From JAJRXR01 sp041987545 (lineage in GTDB: Bacteria; Planctomycetota; Phycisphaerae; Phycisphaerales; UBA1924), in assembly GCA_041987545.1 (NCBI GenBank), contig JBHIWH010000002.1, forward strand, positions 372,001 through 436,000: a stretch of DNA of 64,000 bases, read 5' to 3'. Below, in pieces: positions 8,143-15,359 of this stretch (positions are counted from its first letter, which is position 1; every line of letters begins with the position of its first letter). Position numbers and translations under genes: made by a program. The notes beneath the pieces were generated by a model. The model was not told where the DNA came from. It saw only the letters and a program-made list of their open reading frames with translations, and searched no databases.

Positions 8143-9783
8143 CTAGGCGTCCCAGGCCGCCGCGTCTGTGACCTCGGCGGCCCGCCCGCCGTTCTCGGCC
8201 GCGGGCTCGAGGCGCTCCGGCATGATGACGGAGAACATCGAGCCCCGACCCGGCTCGGACACAAGCTGGATCTCCCCCCGCAGGACGTCCACCAGCTCGC
8301 GGACGATGGCCAGGCCGAGGCCCGCGCCCGTGTGCCCCCGCGTGTGCCCCGAGTCCAGCTGCTGGAACTTCTCGAACACCCGGGGCTGGTCCTCGGGCGC
8401 GATGCCGGGGCCGTTGTCGATGACCGAGACGCGGATGCGCTCGGGCGCGTCGTCGGGGGCGTCGGCCTCGAGCAGACGCTCGACCCGGACGATGACCTCG
8501 CCCCGGCGGGACGGGTTCTCGAGGTCGGACGAGAACTTGACGGCGTTGGAGAGCAGGTTGAACACGACCTGCTGGAACTTGCGGGCGTCGGTCTGGATCA
8601 GGGGCACCTCGCCCGTCGACTCGAGACGGACGTCCACGCCCTTCTGCGTCGCCTGCGGGTGGATCATGCCGACCAGCCCCTGGCACGCGTCCACGACGTT
8701 GACCGGCTGGATGTCCAGGTCGATCTTGCCCGACTCGAGCTTGGCCATCTCCAGCAGGCTCTCGATCAGCTCCAGCAGGTTCCGCCCGGCGATGACGATG
8801 TTCTCGAGGTACCGCTGCCGCTTCTCCAGCGACCGCGCCCCGCCCGGGTCCTCCTCGACCTGGCCGGCCTCCTCACGCTCCCGGTTCTCGGCCCGGGCGA
8901 TCTCGAGCAGCAGCTCGGCGAACCCGATGATCGAGTTCAGAGGCGTCCGCAGCTCGTGGCTGACGTTAGCCAGGAACTCGCCCTTGAGCTTGGCCGCCTC
9001 GAACAGCGCGACGTTGGCCTCGGCGACCTCTGTGAGCTTGACGTCCAGGGCCGTGTTGATCGCGCTGAGCTGGTCCTGACGCTCGGCCAGGGCGCCGAGC
9101 ATGAGGTTGAACGTCTCGGCCAGCTGCTCGAACTCGTCGCCCGTGTCCAACTCGGCCCGCGTGGAGATGTCGCCGTCTCGCACCCGGTCGGCGGTGCGGC
9201 GGAGCGACTCGACCGGCCTCAGGATCAGGCGGTTGGTGATCACCGCGAAGACCACCAACGCCACCGCGAGCACGACCGAGCCGGCGGCCAGGACATACAG
9301 CGTATTGACCGCCAGCAGCGCGCCCGCGTCCGCGGACTTGCGCTCGGCCAGCACGACCGCCTCCACCTCGCCCCGTGAGTCGCGGATCGGGACGGCGTAC
9401 CGGTACAGGCGGCTCACCCCCACCCAGTCGGCGTCGAAGACCTCCGTCGCCGGCGACGCGGAGTCGGCGAACTTGACCAGGGCCCGGGCGAGGAACCGGT
9501 CCGACCGGGCCTCCTGCCGGGCGCGGTCGGCGGGGATCTGCTCGATCACCGTCGTGCCCAGCACCGAGGGCGGGCGCTGGCCCGGGGCGACCTCGATCGC
9601 CCGCCAGGCCCGGACGACGTCGCGGCTGGCCTCCTGCTGGCCCGAGTCCACGAGCGTGTTCATGCGGATCCAGGGCAGGGAGAGGGCGATGAGGATGATG
9701 AGGGCCGCGGCGGCGCCGAACAGAAGCAGGCACTTGTTCGCCAGCGAGAGCCCGTGGAACCACTCGCGGAGAGCGCCGGACAT
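8143..9783 (-). CDS. Membrane sensor histidine kinase (HAMP-HisKA-HATPase)
   Basis: This 546-aa two-component sensor has TM1 at residues 17-37, an extracytoplasmic sensor domain at about 40-157 and TM2 at about 160-183. A HAMP linker follows (ILRPVESLRRTADRVRDGDIS), then a coiled coil at 230-265. The HisKA motif SHELRTPLNSIIGF has His276 as the predicted phosphosite. The ATPase domain has N-box VVFNLLSNAVKFS, G1 DNGPGIAPED and G2 GAGLGLAIV. No response regulator is adjacent, so the partner is unknown; it is divergent from miaB. The start at 9783 lacks an SD but has TAGACT 6 bases upstream. Confidence 0.95.
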   Translation of the reverse strand: MSGALREWFHGLSLANKCLLLFGAAAALIILIALSLPWIRMNTLVDSGQQEASRDVVRAWRAIEVAPGQRPPSVLGTTVIEQIPADRARQEARSDRFLARALVKFADSASPATEVFDADWVGVSRLYRYAVPIRDSRGEVEAVVLAERKSADAGALLAVNTLYVLAAGSVVLAVALVVFAVITNRLILRPVESLRRTADRVRDGDISTRAELDTGDEFEQLAETFNLMLGALAERQDQLSAINTALDVKLTEVAEANVALFEAAKLKGEFLANVSHELRTPLNSIIGFAELLLEIARAENREREEAGQVEEDPGGARSLEKRQRYLENIVIAGRNLLELIESLLEMAKLESGKIDLDIQPVNVVDACQGLVGMIHPQATQKGVDVRLESTGEVPLIQTDARKFQQVVFNLLSNAVKFSSDLENPSRRGEVIVRVERLLEADAPDDAPERIRVSVIDNGPGIAPEDQPRVFEKFQQLDSGHTRGHTGAGLGLAIVRELVDVLRGEIQLVSEPGRGSMFSVIMPERLEPAAENGGRAAEVTDAAAWDA

Positions 9784-9789
9784 GGGCGG

Positions 9790-9795
9790 AGTCTA
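9790..9795 (-). promoter_or_regulatory. Leaderless-type -10 TAGACT for the histidine kinase gene
   Basis: TAGACT on the minus strand is separated from the ATG at 9783 by 6 bases (CCGCCC) with no SD. The same hexamer and spacing occur before the GlmU-like gene and prmC. Confidence 0.55.
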
Positions 9796-9818
9796 TTCCG
9801 GCCGGGCCGGACGCCGCG

Positions 9819-9824
9819 TAGCAT
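9819..9824 (+). promoter_or_regulatory. Leaderless-type -10 TAGCAT for miaB
   Basis: TAGCAT ends 8 bases before the miaB ATG at 9833, and no SD lies in the spacer. It is the same hexamer and spacing as for nadC. Confidence 0.5.
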
Positions 9825-9832
9825 CGTCGGCG

Positions 9833-11464
9833 ATGCCCTCGGCGCGTGTGTATCTCGAGACCTACGGGTGCCAGATGAACGAGCTCGATTCCGAGCTGGT
9901 CGCGGGGCGCCTGCGCGACCTGGGGTACACCTTCACGGGCGACTCGGGCGAGGCGGACGTCGTCCTCTACAACACCTGCTCGGTCCGCGACCGGGCCGAG
10001 CAGAAGGTCTGGAGCCGCCTCGGCGAGATCAAGAAGCGGAAGGCCGCCGAGCCCGGTCTGGTCGTCGGCGTGCTCGGGTGCATGGCCGAGCGCGACGGCG
10101 AGGCGATGCTGGGCCGGGCGCCCGTCGTGGACGTCCTCTGCGGGCCGGGCGAGCTGGACAAGCTGCCCGAGCTGATCGACAACGCGCTGCGGACCCGGGC
10201 GTCACTCGGCGCGGGCGAGCGGGCCGCCAGGCGGTCGGCGAGGCAGGTGGCGCTGCAGGGCGACGCATCGCGGCGAAGCTCGACGCTGGCCGCGGCGGGC
10301 GACGACCTGGAGATGCTCGACCTGTCTCGGGCGATCTCGCCGATCGACGCCGGGCAGCGGTCGGCGTACGTCCGCATCACCAGGGGCTGCAACAAGTTCT
10401 GCACCTACTGCGTCGTGCCCCGCACGCGCGGGGCGGAGATCCACCGCCCGCCCGAGCACATCATCGACGAGTGCAAGCGCCTGGCCGACGCGGGCGTGAT
10501 CGAGGTCACGCTGCTCGGGCAGACCGTCAACCACTACCGCTTCGAGCACGGCGCCGCGGTCAGCGTGGGCGGCGTCGTCCAGCCCCAGAAGGGCCGCACG
10601 TACAAGGGCTCGCACCACCGCGACGCGTTCGCGGGCGAGAGGGTCACGACCTTCGCCGGTCTGCTGGCGCGGATCCACGAGGAGGTCCCGGGCATCGAGC
10701 GGCTGCGCTTCGTCACCAGCTACCCGCGGGACTTCGGCGACGACGTGCTCGAGGTCATCCGCGACTCGCCCCGCATCTGCCGGTACCTGCACGTGCCGGC
10801 CCAGTCGGGCTCCAACCGCGTGCTCAAGACCATGAACCGTGGGTACTCGGTCGAGGAGTACTACGAGTTCCTCGACCGGGCCCGGGCCCACCTCGACCAG
10901 CCCGAGATCGGGCGCCCCCTCATGATCTCGGGCGACGTCATCGTCGGCTTCCCGACCGAGACCGACGAGGACTTCGAGGCGACCAAGGACATGCTCCGTC
11001 GCACCCGGGCCAAGAACCAGTTCATCTTCAAGTACTCGCCCCGCCCCGGCACGCACGCATACGAGAAGATCCCCGACGACGTGCCCGAGGCCGTGAAACG
11101 CCAACGGAACAACGAGCTGCTGGCCCTGCAGGCGGAGATCTCCGACGAGATCGCCCGCGAGCAGGTCGGGCGGGAGTTCGACGTGCTGGTCGAGGGGCTG
11201 AGCCGCGCCGAGAAGAAGAAGCGCGGCGTGGACGTCAAGCCCGGCACCGGCATGGTCGGGATCACGGTCGGTGGGTCGAACCCCGCGGCGGCCGTGCTGG
11301 ACGAGGTCGAGGCCGGCACGCAGCTCTCGGCCCGGACCGACGGCGACCTGATCGTCCACTTCGACGCGCCCCCGGGCGCCCCGGCCGACACGCTGGTCGG
11401 TCGGATCGTCCGCGTCCGCGTGGACGAGGCGAGACGGCTGGCCCTTTTCGGGTCGTTGGTCTGA
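9833..11464 (+). CDS. miaB: tRNA-2-methylthio-N6-(isopentenyl)adenosine-37 methylthiotransferase MiaB
   Basis: MiaB is a radical-SAM enzyme that adds a methylthio group to i6A37 of tRNAs reading UNN codons. The N-terminal UPF0004 domain has the cluster cysteines C13 (ETYGCQMNELDS), C49 (YNTCSVR) and C83 (LGCMAER). The radical-SAM motif CNKFCTYC holds C186, C190 and C193. HVPAQSGSNRVLKTMNRGY and IVGFPTETDEDF are typical, and a C-terminal TRAM domain follows. At 543 aa it is longer than usual (440-480) because of insertions at about residues 125-160 and 237-272 (rich in Gly, Lys and His). The start at 9833 is fixed by MPSARVYLETYGCQ. No adjacent miaA. Confidence 0.93.
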   Translation: MPSARVYLETYGCQMNELDSELVAGRLRDLGYTFTGDSGEADVVLYNTCSVRDRAEQKVWSRLGEIKKRKAAEPGLVVGVLGCMAERDGEAMLGRAPVVDVLCGPGELDKLPELIDNALRTRASLGAGERAARRSARQVALQGDASRRSSTLAAAGDDLEMLDLSRAISPIDAGQRSAYVRITRGCNKFCTYCVVPRTRGAEIHRPPEHIIDECKRLADAGVIEVTLLGQTVNHYRFEHGAAVSVGGVVQPQKGRTYKGSHHRDAFAGERVTTFAGLLARIHEEVPGIERLRFVTSYPRDFGDDVLEVIRDSPRICRYLHVPAQSGSNRVLKTMNRGYSVEEYYEFLDRARAHLDQPEIGRPLMISGDVIVGFPTETDEDFEATKDMLRRTRAKNQFIFKYSPRPGTHAYEKIPDDVPEAVKRQRNNELLALQAEISDEIAREQVGREFDVLVEGLSRAEKKKRGVDVKPGTGMVGITVGGSNPAAAVLDEVEAGTQLSARTDGDLIVHFDAPPGAPADTLVGRIVRVRVDEARRLALFGSLV

Positions 11465-11467
11465 GAC

Positions 11468-12256
11468 TCAGCGTCGATCGGCGAGATACACGCGAGTCTC
11501 ATACCGCAGCGAGACGAAGCCGACGGCGTCCTTGAACCGCTCGTGCAGGTCGGCGAGCGCTGCCCGGACGGCGTCCGCCCGCTCGGGATCCTTCGGTGTG
11601 TACGACGCGCTCATGGCCCGCCCGATCAGACCGTCCAGGTCGAGGCGCTGCTCGTTGGGCATCGAGATCGCCCGGGGCGTCGTGAACAGACTCGCCTCGG
11701 GGATCGACTCGAACCGGAATTCCCGCTGCTCGTTCGGGCTCTCGCCCCCCGCGTCACGGATCGCGCGGATGTAGCCGTCCGTCAGCGGGTCGGACGCGTC
11801 GCGGGCGTTCCACATCAGAGCCAGCCGCCCGCCGGGCTTCAGGATGCGGCGGAACTCCGCCAGCGCCTCGCCCTGGCGGAACCAGTGGAACGCCTGGGCG
11901 GCCAGGACAAGGTCCACGCTCTCGTCGCCCAGCCCGGTCGCCTCGGCCGTCCCGGGCCGCCACTCGATGTTCGGGCGCCCGTCCCGCTCTCCCGCGGCTC
12001 GCATCGCGGCGCCCGGCTCGACCGCGACCACTCGCACCCCCCGGTCGGCCAAGTGACGCGTCGAGATCCCGGTGCCGGCGCCGACGTCGGCGGCGCGCAG
12101 GGCCCCGGCCTCGCCGAGCCCGTCGAGGATCGCGTCGATCGCGCCGGCCGGGTACGACGGGCGGTGGCGGACGTAGTCGTCCGCGCGGTCGTCGAACCGG
12201 GTCGCCGTGTCGGGCGACGGGTCAGGACGAGTCTCAGGACCTGGTCGTGTCGTCAT
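11468..12256 (-). CDS. Class I SAM-dependent methyltransferase
   Basis: This 262-aa cytosolic methyltransferase of the Methyltransf_11/UbiE-like fold resembles proteins annotated as trans-aconitate or generic class I methyltransferases. RFDDRADDYVRHRPSYP is the usual N-terminal entry. AADVGAGTGISTRHLA is motif I (SAM-binding glycines, about residues 55-69), and VVAVEPGAAM is the acidic motif end. DLVLAAQAFHWFR and LKPGGRLALMWN are motifs IV and V. The substrate cannot be told from sequence. It overlaps the preceding VWA gene by 23 bases and is the last gene of that minus-strand operon. It converges with miaB, with 3 bases between the stops. Confidence 0.85.
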   Translation of the reverse strand: MTTRPGPETRPDPSPDTATRFDDRADDYVRHRPSYPAGAIDAILDGLGEAGALRAADVGAGTGISTRHLADRGVRVVAVEPGAAMRAAGERDGRPNIEWRPGTAEATGLGDESVDLVLAAQAFHWFRQGEALAEFRRILKPGGRLALMWNARDASDPLTDGYIRAIRDAGGESPNEQREFRFESIPEASLFTTPRAISMPNEQRLDLDGLIGRAMSASYTPKDPERADAVRAALADLHERFKDAVGFVSLRYETRVYLADRR

Positions 12257-15200
12257 CGGGTGTCTCGTACCGCGATCGGGCGCGGCGTTTGGCGGCGAGC
12301 AGGTCCGGCGCGTCGGACTCGGACGGCCCCGGCTTGGGCTGCGACTGGGGCTTCGGACGAGCAGACCTCGGCGCCTGGCCCGCGTCGGATCCCTCGCCCG
12401 CGCTCTGCTCCCGCAGCCGCCGCAGACGCTCCTTGTGCGCCTCCATCCGCTTCTTGCGGGCCTCGACCGCGACACGCTCGGCGTCCCGCTCGCTCAGCCT
12501 CGCCGCGCTGGGCGTCATGGAAACGCCCGGGCGCTCAGCCCGTGTCGCGCGGAGCCCCTCGGTGGTCCGGCGCGCCCTGGCCGTCCTGTCCTCGACCGCC
12601 TCCCGCGCCCGGCGGACCATCCCGGGCCCGAACTCGCGCCCGACGAGCCGATCCCACGCGACCCGCCGCGTCCCCACGTCCAGCAGGAACACGAACAGCG
12701 TCCACGCGAGCAGCATGGGCCAGATCGGCACGAGTGCCCGCTGCGCCGGCACGCTCGATCGGTCGAAGAGGCCCGCCGCGTCCGGGTCGTCGATCGCGAG
12801 CACACGGCCCCGTCCGGCGTCGGCGATGGCGGCCAGGGCGCGGCGGTCGGACTCCAGCCGCCGGTACTCAACGCCCCCCGAGACGGACACCCCTCCGAGA
12901 ACGGGCGGCAGCGGGCGCCCGCCCCGGCGCGGCTTGATGACGGTGACGTAGCTGCCCGGCTCGCGCGCCGGCGCCGAGCCCTCGTACTCGCCCGGGCCCG
13001 TCTGCGTCATCGGGACCTCGGTCGGGCGCCCCGAGGGCGAGTAAACCGTCGCCGTCGCGTCGAGCATGTCCAGCGGGCGCCCCTCGTCGTCGAACGCGCT
13101 CATCCGCACGCTCAAACGCCCGCGCTCGGCGACGACGCTCAGCTCGGCGTCGGTCTGCGTCGGCGGGCGCCCTATCAGGCGCGCGGTCTGCGTCCAAAAT
13201 CGTCCGTACCCGTCCCAGTCCAGCCATCGCTCGGCCCACCGGTCAGCGTCGGAGGTGAACGCCGCGACCTGCCCGAGCCCGACGGGCCAGTGCGCGAGCA
13301 CGGGCTCGCCCTCGGGCGTCGCCATGGCATACGTGATCGTCGGCTCCTCGCGTGCCTGGGTCAGCACGAGACCGTTGAGCCTCGGCGGCGCCCCCAGCCC
13401 CTCGATCAGGGGCGAGCCGGTCGGGAGCGTGACGACGTCGAAGGGGCGCTCGCGGACCAGCGGGGAGCGGACGACCCGGACCGCTTTCAGGAAGACGCGC
13501 GGGAGCACGGACGGGTTGACGACGTTGTAGAACACGCCGTGCCCCCGGTCGGCCAGGGCCCGCATCGTGTTCAGGTCCGCCTGGTCGCCGACGGCGATCG
13601 TGGACACGCGGATGCCCTCGTCGAACATCTCCGCCGCCAGGTCGGGCAGGAGCTGCTCGTCCCGAGAGCGGCCGTCGGAGAGCACGATCACGTGCCGGAG
13701 CTTGGCCTCGACACGGGAGAGCTGCTCGTACGCGAGCTCGAGCGCGGGGCGGAGGTTTGTCCCGCCGCCGGAGGAGATCGACGCAACCGCCGCCGCGGCC
13801 CGCTCCGGGTCCTCGTTGGGCGCGAGGGGCAGGACGAGGTTCGCACGGCTGTTGAACGACACCACGCCGACCAGGTCCCGGGCGTCGAGCGACTTGATCG
13901 CCAGCGACGCGGCTTCGTTGGCGATCTGCTGCTGCGAGCGCGACGAGCCCAGGACCGAGCCCGCCATCGAGCCCGAGTTGTCCAGCACAAACACGATCGC
14001 CGCCTCGGGGACGACCAGTTGTTCGGGCAGGTCGAGCTTGACGGGCAGGATCGGCTCGAGGGGCGAGCCCTTCCATCCGCCGGCGCCGAACGAGTCCGGC
14101 CCCCCCACCATCACCAGCCCGCCGCCCAGGTCCCGGACGTACGCGGCCAGCGTCTCCTGAGCACGCAGATCCACGGCGTCGGCGGGCACGTTCTGCAGGA
14201 TGACCAGGTCGTGCGCCTGCAGCGAGAGCAGGTCCGGCGCGAGCGAACCGGGGTCGGCGACCTGCACGTCCAGCCCCGCCTCGCGGAGCGTGGCCGCCAG
14301 CCGCGACACGCCCTCGCCGGTCGAGACGCCCTCGCCCTCGACGACGAGCACCGATCCCTTGCCGGGCGTGATGGTGAACGCCCGGGCGCGGTTGTTGTCC
14401 AGAACGGTGTCTCCGACGATCGCGCCCGCGGCGTCCGACTCGGGCTCAAACACCGCCTCGAAGCGGTGGATCGCGCCCGGGGGCAGGTCCACCTCGACCA
14501 GCTCGACGTGCGCGCCGGGCGTGAGCGAGAGCCGGCGCCCGGTCCGCGCCGGGTCGGGGTCGATATCGACGACGGCGCCCTCGCGCGTGACCGAGAGCGT
14601 CCCGGTAACCGGCGCCGAGGCCCGGAGCAGAACGCGGAGCGTCGTTGTGGACTCGCTCGCGGCCCGCGGCGGGGCGTCCAGCGCCTCGACGACGACCTCC
14701 TGGCCGACCAGGTACTCGAGGGGCACGACGTCGATGGCGATCCCGCCCGCGTCGGTGGCGGCCGAGCGGGCGCTGGTCGCCAGCTCCGCCGCCGCCGACG
14801 CCGCGTCGCCCTGGGTCTGGACGCCGTCGGAGAACAGCACGATGCGCCCCGCGGCGTCGGGCGGGATCATGGCCGCGGCACGGCGGAGCGCGTTCTCGAT
14901 GTCCGTGCCCGCGTCGCCCGGCCGGGCGAGCGGTCGATCGAGCACGCCCGCGGCGCTGGGCGAGGCGATCGCCAGGGCGCCCTCGTCGAACGTGAGCAGG
15001 CCCAGCAGATCGTCCGGCCCGCGCCCGTCGGCGGCCCTCGACAGGTACGCGCGGACGGCGTCGGACGCGTCGAGCGCGGCGCCGCTCTCCGCGTCGCGGA
15101 ACGTGGCGAACCGCCCGACGGACCCGGACAGGTCAACGACACCCACGACGGCCAGGCGCCGGCTCTCGCGGACGCCGCTCGCGCCCGCCAGCAGCGCCGC

Positions 15201-15359
15201 GATCAGCCCGAACAGCACGACCCTTGCGATGATCGCGCTCGCCCGCCGCCACCGGCTCATCGCGACGAACCAGCGGGCGCCGAGCACGGCCAGCGGCGCC
15301 GAGACGAGCACGAACGCCAGCCACGCCGGGTCCCGGAACTCGACCGGGAGCCAGCTCAC
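12234..15359 (-). CDS. Membrane protein with VWA domains and a glutamine-amidotransferase-like domain
   Basis: This 1041-aa protein has two N-terminal membrane helices (about residues 10-30 and 42-60). A first von Willebrand A domain follows, with DLSGSVGR as its MIDAS motif. A GATase1-like segment (LLSLQAHDLVILQNVP, YVRDLGGGLVMVGGPDSFGAGG) comes next, then a second VWA domain with DNSGSMAGS. A beta-rich region with TWPVGLGQVAAF-like features (HWPVGLGQVAAFTSDAD) precedes a third hydrophobic helix (WPMLLAWTLFVFLLDVG) and a basic coiled-coil tail. Such proteins occur in planctomycete operons with MoxR ATPases and DUF58 proteins; no MoxR is seen here. The start is GTG at 15359 in a GTGA overlap with the upstream gene. 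Confidence 0.85.
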   Translation of the reverse strand: MSWLPVEFRDPAWLAFVLVSAPLAVLGARWFVAMSRWRRASAIIARVVLFGLIAALLAGASGVRESRRLAVVGVVDLSGSVGRFATFRDAESGAALDASDAVRAYLSRAADGRGPDDLLGLLTFDEGALAIASPSAAGVLDRPLARPGDAGTDIENALRRAAAMIPPDAAGRIVLFSDGVQTQGDAASAAAELATSARSAATDAGGIAIDVVPLEYLVGQEVVVEALDAPPRAASESTTTLRVLLRASAPVTGTLSVTREGAVVDIDPDPARTGRRLSLTPGAHVELVEVDLPPGAIHRFEAVFEPESDAAGAIVGDTVLDNNRARAFTITPGKGSVLVVEGEGVSTGEGVSRLAATLREAGLDVQVADPGSLAPDLLSLQAHDLVILQNVPADAVDLRAQETLAAYVRDLGGGLVMVGGPDSFGAGGWKGSPLEPILPVKLDLPEQLVVPEAAIVFVLDNSGSMAGSVLGSSRSQQQIANEAASLAIKSLDARDLVGVVSFNSRANLVLPLAPNEDPERAAAAVASISSGGGTNLRPALELAYEQLSRVEAKLRHVIVLSDGRSRDEQLLPDLAAEMFDEGIRVSTIAVGDQADLNTMRALADRGHGVFYNVVNPSVLPRVFLKAVRVVRSPLVRERPFDVVTLPTGSPLIEGLGAPPRLNGLVLTQAREEPTITYAMATPEGEPVLAHWPVGLGQVAAFTSDADRWAERWLDWDGYGRFWTQTARLIGRPPTQTDAELSVVAERGRLSVRMSAFDDEGRPLDMLDATATVYSPSGRPTEVPMTQTGPGEYEGSAPAREPGSYVTVIKPRRGGRPLPPVLGGVSVSGGVEYRRLESDRRALAAIADAGRGRVLAIDDPDAAGLFDRSSVPAQRALVPIWPMLLAWTLFVFLLDVGTRRVAWDRLVGREFGPGMVRRAREAVEDRTARARRTTEGLRATRAERPGVSMTPSAARLSERDAERVAVEARKKRMEAHKERLRRLREQSAGEGSDAGQAPRSARPKPQSQPKPGPSESDAPDLLAAKRRARSRYETPDDDTTRS

